A stretch of DNA of 64,000 nucleotides from Polia nebulosa (GCA_951329385.1 OX589587.1:26147895-26211894), one strand, 5' to 3'. Counted from the stretch's first letter, positions 9,660-20,837 are shown. The notes: generated from the sequence alone by a model not told the origin. Numbers and translations: made by a program.

Positions 9660-11860
9660 GGCTTCGTTGCAACTCATCCCTATTCCCAACTCGCCCGGTC
9701 CGTATATATCTACCTAAATATGCTAGAAGGCGCAAAAGTACTGTTGATAAGAAAAGTGCCTGTATGATTTGTATTTATTTTTATTCAGTCATTGAAACAA
9801 ATCAGTTTTTTATATAATTTTACAGTAACCTCTCTGCTAAAAATCAATAGGTACCTAACTGTATAAAAAAAAATTACACTATTGTCTAAGAAATCACAGT
9901 TTTTACAATAATTAAAGCTTTCTGTTAAAAAATCACAGTCTGCATATAAAATAATTTAAACCAGTTTGTACAGTAATTAAAACCCTGCTAAAAATCAGCG
10001 TTTGTATAAAATAATTTAACCTATCGCTAAGATAAAAGATTATGAGCAAAATTTAACATGATAAATGGGTCATTCTTAGACGTCCGGGTCGAAATCTAGT
10101 ATGAAATGGATTACTAACAACTTGATATTTTTTTCTACAACAGTTACGATCAAAATATTAGGAGAGGCCTATGTTTTTTTTAAATAAATTAAACATAAGT
10201 TGGTTTAAAAAAATAAAAACCTCGAAAATAGTGACCTTGGTGCCGCATCCGGCCACGTATAGCGGCGGAAATTATTTTTTATCTTATTTTCTCCTACATA
10301 TGGCGCTATTTTGCATGTTTTCACAAACAAATATATAGTTATTAACTCAACTTATAATATTACTAAGCCATATTAGGCCTTAGTAGACAACTTATAACTG
10401 GTTGTCTTTGCGTCCGACGTTTAACATTGATATCAGTGGCGCGCACCGATCCGTTCATATATCCTGTACTCTAGTGACTGCGACCATAGTTGTTTGAGTA
10501 ATACAAATTGTCATCGCGCCGCATCGGGGTGGTAAGGACAATACGTCTGTGCGTCTCCGCGCTACACTTTTTTTAAGGACATTTTTTTTTTAGGTATGTA
10601 ATCGTTTTCAGTGGCTTGGTACACCCCAAAATTGATTTCGGTGAATCAATTTTATTAACAACTATTTGAATTAATATTTTTAAATTATTATAAAAGTATG
10701 TCTTTTATGTATTATATTTCAAAAAAGAGAGTAATATTAAAAATTCGGAGTACTTTTGAAAACATCTAGGATTTTGCTAATTATTTTGATTTCAGTGACA
10801 TTGAATTCGGTGTTTTCGGTGGAAAAAAGTGCACCGAAATCAATTTTTAAAGTCACCGAAATTAATCAATAGTTATTTATTTACATTCTAAGATCGCAAA
10901 TTTAACTTTCTCATCACCTCTCATCTTGTTTAAGTATTGTGATTATGGCAGGCGCAAAAGAAGATCGGGTGGTCTAAAAAAGATTGGCTGAACGGCGTCG
11001 GAGAGCTCGCATCAAAAGTGATCCAGAGCTTTACGCAGTGCACAATGAGAAAGATAGGCAACGGTTCAATTTTAATTAATTATTCTTAAAAGGAATAATG
11101 AACGAAAGATAAAGCCTGTAAGTGAATTAGATAGAACCCGTCATCCTGAAGTAGTAACGAGGAATATAATATTTTTTAATTAAGAATTGATTGTGGATTT
11201 GAGTTTTCTATGTATAACAATTGTTTTATGTTGTTAAAAAAAAAATATTTTTGTCACTAAGTAAATTGTCCGTGATTAAGCAAGATCTCAACCAAAACTT
11301 CAGATTTTTTTAAGTTCATAAATGTTAGTTTAAGACTACCTACTATTTTAAATTACAATTAGTTTATTAATATACGCTTCCTACCAAACCTGATTTTTGT
11401 AAATTTTCATAAACTTAATAAATGGTACAAGTCTTGATAAAATAAAATGTTATATTGTAAAATTAACCTGCAATGCCTTATAGACCAGATGTTCATAGTA
11501 GTAGGCAGCTAATATAAAACAATAGTCTTTGAAATATCAATTATTTTATATATTTGATTTCGGTGGACACCATTTCTTTTAAAAGTTAATCCCTTCATAA
11601 CCATTCGGTCTATACGATTCCCTCTTTTATTAATTTGTTTTAAATTAACTCTAGATTTGATATTTCATGTAAGCAACGCCGAAACATAAAAAAAAATTGA
11701 CGCCGAAGTCAACCAAATAACGACTCGTCTGATATTGACCCAAATAAGTATCTATTCTCTATATCGCAGCACTTTTCCGACAAACTGTACCCTTGCCGCT
11801 AATAGGCATATAAAAAAACGGGCGAGTTGGGACTAGGGATGAGTTGCAACTAAGCCACCG
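9660..11860. mobile_element. Possible decayed DNA element with inverted ends (about 2.2 kb)
   Basis: CTTCGTTGCAACTCATCCCT...CAACTCGCCCG near 9664-9700 is matched in reverse at 11819-11855, with few mismatches over about 36 bp. Internally the motif TTTCGGTG occurs in both orientations (10636, 10806, 10815, 10832, 10854, 11558). One short basic ORF remnant lies at 10945. No transposase is recognisable and no target duplication is clear, so the element call is tentative. Confidence 0.4.
10945..11165 (+). pseudogene. Broken small basic protein gene
   Basis: The frame from ATG 10945 reads a short leader, an in-frame stop at codon 11, then KRLAERRRRARIKSDPELYA and a charged stretch ending in another stop. 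After a frameshift, KIKPVSELD follows. The spacing of arginine-rich and PELYA-type segments resembles small highly basic proteins found near some insect transposons, but I cannot name the family. The stops show that it is dead. It lies inside the inverted-repeat-bounded region. Confidence 0.4.
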
Positions 11861-11908
11861 TGTGTATACTTTACGGTATTTTTTTAATTTCTATAAAAAT
11901 ATATAAGA

Positions 11909-12268
11909 TTTTTTTTTTGTGGGGTGAGAAATCATCCTATGGCATCTCCCGCTCTGGGTGGAGCGGGAGGGCTTGTCAGACTCTTACTGACTAAAACCCA
12001 CCCCTGTTCCTTCCCTGCCTGAGTGCCCAGGGGCGCGGTAACTCTGTTTCTAATTTATCCACAACCCCTGGGCAGGCATCGGCCATGACGGGCCCCGTCA
12101 TGATTGCTGACAACTCTTTGAGGCGCGCGTGGAATACTACGCGCCGTCGACTCTCGGGCCTGGTGCTGATCGGCCGTCGAGCAAACTATTACTCGCCGTC
12201 CGCAGGCTCGGGTCTACGGTGGCCGGAGATCGTTTCGCAGCGCCGGAAGTCCCAGGCGTCTCCTAGGC
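11909..12268 (-). pseudogene. R1-family copy G, last ORF2 codons and 3' UTR
   Basis: On the minus strand the sequence covers the final codons of R1 ORF2 (the arginine-rich tail), the stop region and the full 3' UTR, ending in an A-run (T-run 11909-11918 on the plus strand). It is 5'-truncated and no target duplication is clear. Confidence 0.8.
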
Positions 12269-12302
12269 AACATTACGACAGTAAATAAGCGGAATGATCG
12301 AA

Positions 12303-12352
12303 CCTCTTTGGAAGCGCTTTTGCTCTATTGAGTTAAAGCGCTTCCAAGGAGG
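12303..12352. repeat. Hairpin, GGAAGCGCTTT arms
   Basis: CCTCTTTGGAAGCGCTTT pairs with AAAGCGCTTCCAAGGAGG (one mismatch) around a loop of 14 nt. There is no associated gene. Confidence 0.75.
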
Positions 12353-12904
12353 TTCTTCCAAGGAGGGACGAAAGATGGAGTTCTAATTTTCACCACACGC
12401 ACAGGGCACCATTTGCCAATTCGCGCCATTTTCATATTGGAAACGTCAAAGATTGTTGCGACTTTCCGCCTGATATCTAAAACCAAAAGTTTATTTCATT
12501 ACCTATTGTACTGTATTCTCGCGAATGTGCTGAAAAGCTTTGTATGACACACGTGCGGAAATTTGTATTTACAAACTCGTGACTATGGTAAGCTTACATT
12601 CATCTACTCGTTTGTAAAAACTAACTTACTGCACTCATAACAGACAACAACTCAGAATCATAAATAACTATTTTGCACCACCTGCTCGACAATGTCCAAT
12701 TACACATCATGCAATCTCAACCTAAAGTAAAGAATTACCTCCCAAGGGAGGTAAAGTTGTATGAAACTCCCCAGGCAGTAAAGTGATTTGAATTTGGAAC
12801 GTCAAATTCATGGAAAACGTCAAATTCATAGAAGTGAAAAAATGCCCCGGCATTGTAAAAAGGTTTGTTCGAAAATCGTACAGCAGAACTCAAAAAAAAT
12901 AAAT

Positions 12905-13300
12905 GAAGGCGCGATTTCAAATAATGTGAAACAAAAGACGGTGTTTGGTGACGAGCATTTATGAGCGGTCTGCCTAACTTGCCAAACGTAGCAAAACGAC
13001 TACATTGTATAATGACTAAAATACAAACAGCCTAACTTGCAGAACGTCTAGCAAAACGTTTACATTGCTTAATGACTAAACAGTGAGCCCTGGCTTTTTA
13101 TGGTATCGCAGAAGGTGTGAAAAGTAGAGTGTGTAGAGTGTCCCAGAGGAGCCTCTGGGATAAAGCCTGTCTTCATGTTGGGCAGCTTGAACCCCTTGCT
13201 CTTTACTCAGGACTCTGCATAACCCCCTTGCTTCGCTCGGGAGTTAGTACGTAACCCTCGAGCGAACTCGTTACGGTCAGGGTTAAATATAACGCCCGTG
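12905..13300. repeat. Dispersed repeat, inverted partner at 55.08-55.34 kb
   Basis: Phrases GGCGCGATTTCAAATAATGT, AAGACGGTGT, AGAAGGTGTGAAAAGTAGAG, CTGGGATAAAG and CCCCCTTGCTTCGCT occur in the same order, reversed, at 55.08-55.34 kb. This copy holds about 115 extra bases near 12960-13080. No protein is encoded. Confidence 0.7.
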
Positions 13301-13419
13301 ACGTAAGACACTGCTTTACTCCCTTGGTGCACAATCTACTATTTGAAGTTCGCAAATTGCTTAAGTGTTCATTTACTGAAGCCACTACCACTACCCTAAT
13401 TACCCGTCATCGTTTTTTT

Positions 13420-13520
13420 TTTTTTATTCTAAGGCACGCGTTTGACCACTATCTCACCTGATGGTAAGCGATGATGTGGTTGAAGATGGAGCACGCTTGC
13501 CTGGAAGTAACCCATTCACT
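13420..13520. repeat. Lepidopteran-type repeat tail (GGCACGCGTTTGACCACTAT)
   Basis: GCACGCGTTTGACCACTATC followed by TCACCTGATGGTAAGCGATG recurs at 49.27-49.32 kb. Such a phrase is widely scattered in lepidopteran DNA, usually at LINE or SINE ends. Confidence 0.55.
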
Positions 13521-13594
13521 CTTGACTTAATCATCATCCAATGAATCTGTGTGCGACCAATTCCAACTAACAGTCATCGTTCATCATTCAAAGG

Positions 13595-13935
13595 TTGAGC
13601 TCTGGTAAGGACTTTGGAATTGACGATATTTCAGTCGAACAAATTAAACACCTTGCCCCAGTGTGTCATGGTTGCAGCAACTTTGAAACCACTGCTTGGA
13701 GTCAGCGAAAATACCTCGCTTTTGGAGAAGATCAAAAGTTATTGTTATTCCCAAACCTGGGAAACTACATGACGATCTTAAAAACTTTCACCATATATCG
13801 CTCCTCTGCCACACTCATAAACTGTTCGATAGACTACTACTACCCACGTACTAGCACGTCTCACAAACCTAGTCGACTTAAAACTCACACCAGATCAAGC
13901 TGGATTTGGACCTGGAAAATCCTGCTGTGCTGGGG
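13595..13935 (+). pseudogene. LINE reverse transcriptase fragment
   Basis: In one frame the start reads GIDDISVEQIKHLAP, an early RT-domain block of Jockey/CR1-like LINEs. After a frameshift near 13735 the sequence reads KVIVIPKPGK then SLLCHTHKLFDRLLL, which fits the RT blocks that precede the catalytic aspartates. The fragment stops before any YxDD motif, carries several stops and is not functional. Confidence 0.65.
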
Positions 13936-14103
13936 CCGAGTCCTTTTTGTTTTTACCTTACCGTTTACGATATGATTCGAGTTACTCGAATCAAATAACT
14001 CGACTTGCACATCACTAAGTCAGTCTGTTTTTTACTACCGATGCGAACGCAAGCGATTACGAAGAGAATTAAGAAAATAAAAAAAAGAATATTAAAAAAA
14101 AAA

Positions 14104-14272
14104 CCCGACTTTAAAAAACAACTAGAAAGTTCCAGACAAGTCACTTTTTAAGCAGTCTGATGCAGTTAGTAGCAGTCATTTTAGTTCAATTATTGATTTC
14201 ATGACACCAACTGCATCAGACTGCTTGAAAAGTGACTTGTTTGGAACTTTTTAGTTGTTTCTTAAAGTCGGG
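14104..14272. repeat. Fold-back element 1
   Basis: The left arm runs from CCCGACTTTAAAAAACAACT through CAGTCTGATGCAGTT. The right arm returns AACTGCATCAGACTGCTT to AAAGTCGGG, with the middle single-stranded. The arms are about 63 bp and mostly complementary. The AT-rich flanks resemble those of element 2. Confidence 0.8.
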
Positions 14273-14578
14273 ATTTTTGAAAATATAAAATTTTTGTATT
14301 TTCTACATTTTAATGAGTTATATTTTTGGAATCGCCTCCTCGAACCCTTTATTTTTTTTTAATACCCCACTTTTTTTTTCCTCGACTTTAATTTTTTTTC
14401 TTTTTCACAATATGGCGTATATAACTGTCATGACTGTGTCTAGTAGCATTCGCAAGTCTAAGACGAATATATAAGACAATATTAAATTTTTCAAAATAAA
14501 GGGCTCGAGGAGGCGATTACAAAAATATAACACACTAAAATGTAGAACCTAAAAAAAAAAAAGAATATTTTTAAAAAA

Positions 14579-14820
14579 CCCGGCTGTAAAAAACAACTAG
14601 AAAGCTCCAAACTACTCACTTTTAAGCCGTCTGATGCAGTTGGTAGCAGTTATTTTAGTTCAATTATTGATTTCATGCCACCAGCAAATAATCAAATCCT
14701 ACCAAAATCCAACTGTAAATAATCAATAATTGAACTAAAATAACCGCCACCAACTGCATCAGACTGCTTGAGAAGTGACTTGTTTGGAATTTTTTAGCTG
14801 TGTTTTTATTTACAGTCGGG
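14579..14820. repeat. Fold-back element 2, longer relative
   Basis: It shows the same arm sequence as element 1 (CAACTAGAAAGCTCCAAACT, CTGATGCAGTTGGT), and the interior is itself palindromic (TTTTAGTTCAATTATTGATT against AATCAATAATTGAACTAAAA). The hairpin is therefore nearly continuous from end to end. Confidence 0.8.
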
Positions 14821-15049
14821 ATTTTTGAAAATATTCATTTTTTTTCCTTTCGAGGTACGGAACCCTAAAGAACCTCCTCCTTTTTTTTCGTTGGTTAAAA
14901 ATGAAATTATTTGCAGCCATAGACTTCTTAAAACGGCGGCAAATAACCATACACACATAACAGTCCTAACATTTAACAGACACCATATCATAAGCAGTGT
15001 TCCCAACGTCGCGCGTGGGCCGCTTTATCGGCAAGCTTCGTATATTTGA

Positions 15050-15990
15050 TATCAAAATCTATGTTATGAAGTTACCTTTTGAAATAAGAAAAGTGGTTCG
15101 AAAAGAAGAGTTATAATTATTATAATGAAGTTAGTTTAGGAAAGTGCAAAGTTAAAATTAGATTGTTCAGAATCAGCGAGAGAATTGATTTCAGCTGTTT
15201 TCCTCGTATTACCGTATATAATTTTGTTTGCATTTCGAGTAGAGAAACCTATTTCTTTTAATTTTCTTTTGAGCTTCTTGAGGCATTTTGACATTTTCAT
15301 TACGGGTTATTTTTAATAAGATGTTTTCCATTGCCATTTGACTCAAATTAATATTTTGTTTACAAAGTAACTAAGCTAGACAAGATTTGAGGCGTAGTTT
15401 AAACCCCATTCTTGAAAAATAAATCCAATAAATAAAAATTCTGAAACAAACACAACACTGATTCAAGGTGATCAGGAGTTTATTTAAAGTACCTACTCAG
15501 AGAGAGCAAATTTTGGCAAATATACAAATAGGAAGTTATGGAAATTTAACAAAGTTCCAGGAACGTTTTAAGCGGCTTGTATGGAAAATACCAGTTAAAT
15601 TTCCAACTTCAATTTATGAAGGTGTCGGTACTAAACTATAAAATCAGTACATTTTCCGTTATTTACCTATTTATATAAGATACAGGCGCTCTGATTATCT
15701 ATTTGTTTGTTTTTAACTTTGTTTCTGTTTCTACCCTCAGAGTTATAATTTTTTAAGTTTTGCATCTTAAATCTCCATAGATTGAAATAATGTAATTTTT
15801 TGACAACAACTATTTGTTCTTCCTTGGGGTGGGGACCTGGTGATTTGTAATACGGGCATTTTATGCCCAACTCAGACACCAGCTCCTCACATTGCTAAGT
15901 AGACACATAATAACTATGTACCTAGAATAAGCTTGTCATTATGAGGAGAAATAAAGAATTTTATTATTATTATTATATAATAGTGTCATC
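15050..15990. other. No gene; LINE-type tail at its end
   Basis: AT-rich with no recognisable ORF. Near 15945-15975, GAGAAATAAAGAATTTTATT followed by a TTA repeat has the look of a LINE 3' tail. Confidence 0.4.
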
Positions 15991-16007
15991 AGTTATTTTA
16001 TAACTAT

Positions 16008-16209
16008 AATAAAAACTTTTTAGACAAAATTCAACCGACTACCAAAAAAGAACACTAGAAATTGTGACACCGACTTCCGAAATTAAAATTATTTTTATTT
16101 TTTTTGTGTAAGTATTTTCTTTTTTGGAAGTCGGTTGTATTTTTTGTAAAAAAGTTTTTTATTTTTCACTTTTTGGCTACCTTATAGATAAAACTAAACA
16201 TTAAAGTTA
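16008..16209. repeat. ACCGACTTC-family repeat, split by LINE insert
   Basis: ACCGACTACC and GGAAGTCGGT arms lie around an AT-rich core, followed by the TTTTTCACTTTTT phrase typical of the family. The unit resumes at 16414. Confidence 0.65.
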
Positions 16210-16385
16210 GGAGCGATGATATAAAAGACACCGCAGGGGTACTGTGGAGTAGATTGTGTGAAGACCGTGATCACTGGAAGAGCCTGGGGGTGGCCTATGC
16301 GCAAGCAAAACAATCTGTACCGATGTCTTAAAACATATATATTTTTGTAATTGTAAATGTTTGTTAATAAAGGCTATTATTATTA
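16210..16385 (+). mobile_element. 5'-truncated LINE tail with long target duplication
   Basis: The insert is bounded by a direct repeat of 23-28 bp (16182-16209 and 16386-16413, containing GATAAAACTAAACATTAAAG). It encodes the last 38 codons of a LINE ORF2-like protein (LWSRLCEDRDHWKSLGVAYA then stop) and ends in AATAAAGG plus a TTA-repeat tail. Confidence 0.85.
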
Positions 16386-16413
16386 TTATAGATAAAACTA
16401 AACATTAAAGTTA

Positions 16414-16770
16414 TGCCCGAATTGATAACCCCAATAACATGGAACATGGAAGTTGAACATGATTGGAGGAAACCAAAACGTCATCTGTGTACACATATTT
16501 TTTGTTAGTGTTGATTTTTTCAAAAAGCGCTGACTGAATTTTGATAAAATTTATATGGGACCACATCAAGTATACTCTTTCAAATAAACAAAAAGAATTT
16601 TGAAAATCGGTCTACAATAATTATTGACAGAGAAATCGGTGAACATACATAAAAAAAAAAAAAAAAAAAATATATATACGGTCGAATTGAGAACCTCCTC
16701 CTTTTTTTCGTCGGTTAAAAAATACTTACAGTTGATCATAGAACCTCCTCCTTTTTTCGAAATCGGTTAA
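16414..16770. repeat. ACCGACTTC-family repeat, resumed unit
   Basis: AACCCCAATAACATGGAACA and AAATTTATATGGGACCACAT match the 1540 and 8428 units. It ends with two nearly duplicated CCTCCTCCTTTTTT blocks near 16690 and 16745. Confidence 0.65.
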
Positions 16771-17029
16771 AAACATCTATAATGGTCATTACTGAGAGTT
16801 GAGGCATTGATTGATAAATGCGTACACTGACTGTACCTACCGATCCACTCGTTCTGCTTCTTTTCTCAAAACTCTTCAAAATAATACGATTAATCGGGCT
16901 TAGATAATGTCCGGCTATAAAAGAGACTATGACCTCTGGGTTTGTTGCGGTATTTCTTATAGACTGAGAGGCGAGCTACAATAAAATGCAAGCATATGCC
17001 TGATACATACGACTGATGTTTGAATATTA

Positions 17030-17405
17030 GGCCACGTTGGTCTCGTTATTGCAAGCGTGACTGATGATCGTGAGGTCGAGGGGATCGATTCCCGGGTCGG
17101 ACCAAAAGTGTTATTGGGTTTTTCTATTAAGAATTACTCTGTAGCAGCCCGGAGTTTGGATGTTGATAGTGTGACACTCCCGTGCCTCGGAATGAACGTA
17201 AAGCCGTTGGACCTGCGCCAGATGTCTCCTCGGTCGTGTCGGATTGCCGTCTCATAGGACTATGAGAGTAAGGGAACCAAGAGTGCACCAGTGTTTGCGC
17301 ACACACTTGTGCACTATAATATTTCCTGCGTACTTGTCAAATCTCCGTTGAGATATATATCCTCCCGACTGAATTTCGATCACGGTGGTCACGTGATCGA
17401 AATTC
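17030..17405 (+). repeat. tRNA-derived SINE
   Basis: The head has a B-box-like GGATCGATTCCC preceded by an A-box-like TGGTCTCGTTA. The body has GCAGCCCGGAGTTTGGATG, GTGACACTCCCGTGCCTCGG, CGTAAAGCCGTTGG and GTGTCGGATTGCCGTC, a signature I recognise from a common lepidopteran SINE. A 13-bp-arm palindrome (GAATTTCGATCAC) sits at its end. A degenerate relative is at about 62.0-62.25 kb. Confidence 0.75.
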
Positions 17406-18392
17406 ACTTCATTCAGGTTTATTCAGGATTATTCCTTCACATTTATGCCTATAAATAGCCTGCCGCCAGTCGTCTGTTTCGTTAGCGTTGGAGGGAGCAG
17501 TCACTCGGCTCGGAAAGGAAACACTGAACTCACTTAGCTTGCAATTATACATATATTCCTGTAGGTACTAAAGAGTTTTGTTTCAGACGATTTAGGGCCG
17601 ATTTCACCATTCGCTCTATAAACTAAGTTTTACTGAAAAATATTATAGTGAGTTAACCTTATAAGATAGACATATGCTGTCGCGTACTTTTTTTAGAATT
17701 TTAATAGGAGAACAACTCCGTCATACCTACATAATTTTTGCGTAACTTTAACCGTTTACGCAGCGCACGCAAAAGGATTTCTTTATCCCGTTTTTGCCAC
17801 ATTTTTCATTGATGCTCAGCTCCTGTTGGTCGCAGCGGGATATTATATAGTCCATAGCCTTTCTCGATAAATGCACTACTCAACTCAAAAATAATTTTTC
17901 AATTCGATCCTCAAATCTTCAGCTTTATGACAGTGGCTAAACGCGTTTAAGCTCGCTTAAACGCGTTTTGGGCATTTAGGATTGGTGAAATCGGCACTTA
18001 CAGAAATAAATTTATTAACATTTTAAAAGTATCTGGAACACATAAAGCACACACAGGAAGCTAGTGATATTGCTTCTCAATGAAGTTCAGAAAATAAATC
18101 CAATTCTTTATTCAAAGTAATACATACTTTCCTGCCGACTACAAAATTCATGTTTCTGAGAGTTTCAAAATATTGGCGGCTTTATAGAGATTTTTGCGAG
18201 AAAGTTAGTGAAAAGTAAAGTCATTCAGTGTGCAAACTTAACAACAGTTTCTAACTACGAGTAGTTGCAAAGTTGCTATCGTACAATCTGCTACCGGTAT
18301 AAAGATAATGTTTTACGTCGACTACGCGTCTAGTTAGCGGGTTCATTAAGTTAAATTTAGAAACTAGAGGACATACGTAACATAATAATCAG
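17406..18392. other. No supported gene
   Basis: There is no motif-bearing ORF. GCTCGCTTAAACGCG near 17950 and GGGCCGATTTCACCATTCGC near 17596 have the look of dispersed repeats, but I cannot assign them. Confidence 0.35.
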
Positions 18393-18665
18393 CCTTATAA
18401 TGGTTCCACTACTGGGACTCAGGTCTCCTCTTTAGGAGAGGGCATGAGCCGTAATTCACCACGCGGGCCCAGACGGGTTGGTGGATGTCACATTTCTTCG
18501 AATTTTTGGTTCTAGGACATGCCGGTTTCCTCACGATGCTTTCCTTTACCGTTTTGAGAGCAGTGGTGATGAAAATTACACAAAGTAAAGCGCCTGCCTG
18601 GGTTTGAGTATATGACGTACAACTCGTCAGTTGGGGCCGTTACCACTGGGCTACCCCTGCTGAGG
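18393..18665 (-). repeat. tRNA-derived SINE, minus strand
   Basis: On the minus strand the head AGCAGGGGTAGCCCAGTGG carries an A-box-like segment and ACTCAAACCCAGGCAGGC a B-box-like one. The body contains CATCGTGAGGAAACCGGCAT, a phrase common in lepidopteran SINEs. A shorter relative is visible near 58.57-58.70 kb. Confidence 0.7.
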
Positions 18666-18848
18666 ACATACATATCATCTTTATTTTGATTGCCAAGCTA
18701 GCAAAATATAGGCTTTATTCAGTCTATGAATATTCAGTGGCGGACCAAGTCACCACATCAAATCTGAATAAAGAGGCATCTCGACACTAACGAAAAACCG
18801 ATAATTTAACACGATTTTTAACATTATGTCAGCATACCTATGTAGATA

Positions 18849-20140
18849 CGAGGTGCATTCAATAAGTACCTAGCCTCATCGCCAGAGGGCGCTGTAGTTT
18901 CAAAAGAGTTTTACCACAGTGTAGCACATTCTTTTTTAATTCTTTTTTCAAATTTTCATTCCAATCCCTTCATTTGTTTTAATTTGACAACTTATGGAAG
19001 CGAACGTGTCGATCGGTTTTACAAAAATGGAAAAAGAGCAATATCGTTCGGTGATTCGATTCCTATTTTTGGAAGGGAAAACGCGCATCGAAATCAAAGA
19101 GCGCTTGGATGCTGTGTACGGTGACTCTTCTCCATCGATGGCCACCGTCAAGAATTGGTTCAACGAGTTTGCACGTGGCCGTACGTCGGTTTTTGATGAA
19201 CCACGTCCAGGTGCACCGAAAACAGCTGCTACGGAGGAAAACATTAAAAAAATCCATGATCTCGTATTGGCAGATCGCCGATTGAAGGTTCGGGAGCTAG
19301 CTGAGACTGTAGGCATTTCAGAAGGAACAGTGCATCATATTCTTCACGAGGAACTCGGCATGAGAAAGCTGTCGGCGCGATGGGTGCCGCGTTTACTCAC
19401 ACCAGAAAACAAGCGCAACCGTGAGACCACATCGGAGACGTGTTTGGCGCTGTTTAAGCGGAATCCAGCGGAGTTTTTGCGTCGTTTTGTGACCGTCGAT
19501 GAAACCTGGATCCACTGGTACACACCAGAGACCAAGGAGCAATCAAAACCATGGATCCAGACCGGGGAACGTGCTCCAAAGAAGGCGAAAACTGTAAAAT
19601 CGGCCGGAAAAGTTATGGCCACCGTTTTCTGGGATTCACAAGGTGTGATCTACATCGATTACCTCGAGAAGGGTAAAACAATTACAGGGCTTTACTATGC
19701 CGATTTATTGGGCCGATTCGACGCCGAATTAAAGAAAAAACGACCCCATCTGGCGAAGAAAAAAGTGCTGTTTCACCACGACAACGCACCGGTTCACACG
19801 TCTGCCGTTGCCATGGCCAAATTGGTCGAATTACGCTACGAATTGCTGCCCCATCCACCGTATTCTCCAGATTTGGCCCCTTGTGACTTCTTTCTGTTTC
19901 CTAATCTGAAAAAATCACTCGCCGGGAATAGATATGGATCGAATGAGGAGGTTATCGCCGCCACGGAGGCTTATTTTGCAGAGTTTGACAAAAACTATTT
20001 TTCGGACGGGTTAAAAAAGTTGGAGCATCGCTGGGCTAAGTGTATCGAACTAAAAGGAGACTATGTTGAAAAATAAATTGCCACTTTTCCAAAATTTTCG
20101 TTTACTTTTTGTAGGCTAAGTATTTATTGAATGACCCTCG
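18849..20140 (+). mobile_element. mariner transposon, complete
   Basis: The element is 1292 bp with terminal repeats of about 29 bp (CGAGG..CATTCAATAA.TAC.TAGCCT at the left, reversed at the right) and TA at both borders. It holds one intact transposase ORF. The outer flanks (18825-18844 and 20141-20160) are themselves a perfect 20-bp inverted pair, as described in the findings. Confidence 0.93.
18994..20076 (+). CDS. mariner transposase (DD34D)
   Basis: The ORF encodes 360 aa, or 349 aa if the second ATG at 19027 (MEKEQYRS) is used; that site aligns better with known mariner starts. It would excise and reinsert the mariner at TA sites. Visible features are an N-terminal helix-turn-helix region (about 14-60), a second one (about 85-120), WVPRLLT at 130-136 and the catalytic D169 (TVDETW), D263 (HHDNAPVH) and D298 (YSPDLAPCDFF), with 34 residues between the last two. 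SAGKVMATVFWD and IDYLEKGKTI favour the irritans/vertumnana group. It has no stop or frameshift, so activity is possible. Confidence 0.95.
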   Translation: MEANVSIGFTKMEKEQYRSVIRFLFLEGKTRIEIKERLDAVYGDSSPSMATVKNWFNEFARGRTSVFDEPRPGAPKTAATEENIKKIHDLVLADRRLKVRELAETVGISEGTVHHILHEELGMRKLSARWVPRLLTPENKRNRETTSETCLALFKRNPAEFLRRFVTVDETWIHWYTPETKEQSKPWIQTGERAPKKAKTVKSAGKVMATVFWDSQGVIYIDYLEKGKTITGLYYADLLGRFDAELKKKRPHLAKKKVLFHHDNAPVHTSAVAMAKLVELRYELLPHPPYSPDLAPCDFFLFPNLKKSLAGNRYGSNEEVIAATEAYFAEFDKNYFSDGLKKLEHRWAKCIELKGDYVEK

Positions 20141-20170
20141 TACATAGGTATGCTGACATATGCTGACTGT

Positions 20171-20209
20171 TAAACTGACACACTACAATCTTGTAGGTGT
20201 CAGTTTAAA
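20171..20209. repeat. Hairpin between mariner and R1
   Basis: TTAAACTGACAC, a short ACTACAA arm and the returning TTGTAG and GTGTCAGTTTAA form an almost continuous stem with a 2-nt loop. Confidence 0.75.
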
Positions 20210-20287
20210 ATCCGGCAATGAATGACAGAGCAGACAGCGGGAAATGAACGAACCAACACAACTCGAACAACAACCAAAATCGCGGGT

Positions 20288-20300
20288 ACCCAACGTGCGA
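20288..20300 (+). repeat. Left target-site duplication of R1 element
   Basis: ACCCAACGTGCGA here is repeated exactly at 26733-26745, directly after the A-tail. It fixes both ends of the retrotransposon insertion. Confidence 0.9.
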
Positions 20301-20337
20301 CCCCACCGAGTGTTTCCACGTTGCCGTCGTGGTGGGG
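20301..20337 (+). other. Hairpin at the very 5' end of the R1 element
   Basis: CCCCACC (20301-20307) pairs with GGTGGGG (20331-20337). A nested CCACG/CGTGG pairing is possible within the loop. Its base is the element's first nucleotide. Confidence 0.6.
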
Positions 20338-20837
20338 CTTATGGGTCTCCATGATCCTGGGGACTTCCGGCATGAGTGACTAACTTGTGCCGGAAGGCTC
20401 CAGGGGAGAGGCCCGACTAAGAGGAACACACCGGGGGTCGCGTCCATTGTCAGTCGATCATCGTCGACTGCCAGTGGATGCGACCTCCACCCAATCCTAA
20501 GCTTGGAGGCGTGGCTATGGGATGCGTACCGGAGGGATGTCCGGATGCTAGCGCCTCACAAGAGGGCCGCGCCGTTGGGAGGCTTGAGCAAGCTGTTCGA
20601 GCCTCCTAACGGCGTGGAACCTGGGGGATTCTTCGTCGCTGCTCTCTGGTACGCATCTGTTCATCAGATGCGACCTTGAGAGCGGCGCCGATTCTGGGGA
20701 GGGCCCATAAGGGCAGAGTGTGTGAGTGAGTGAGTGAATGAGAGAGAGTGAATGCGGAATATGCGAAATGCTAGAAGAAGATAGGGAGGTTGAGTAGGGG
20801 AGTCAGGGACCACACCCTTAAAAGGAACAAACACAAC

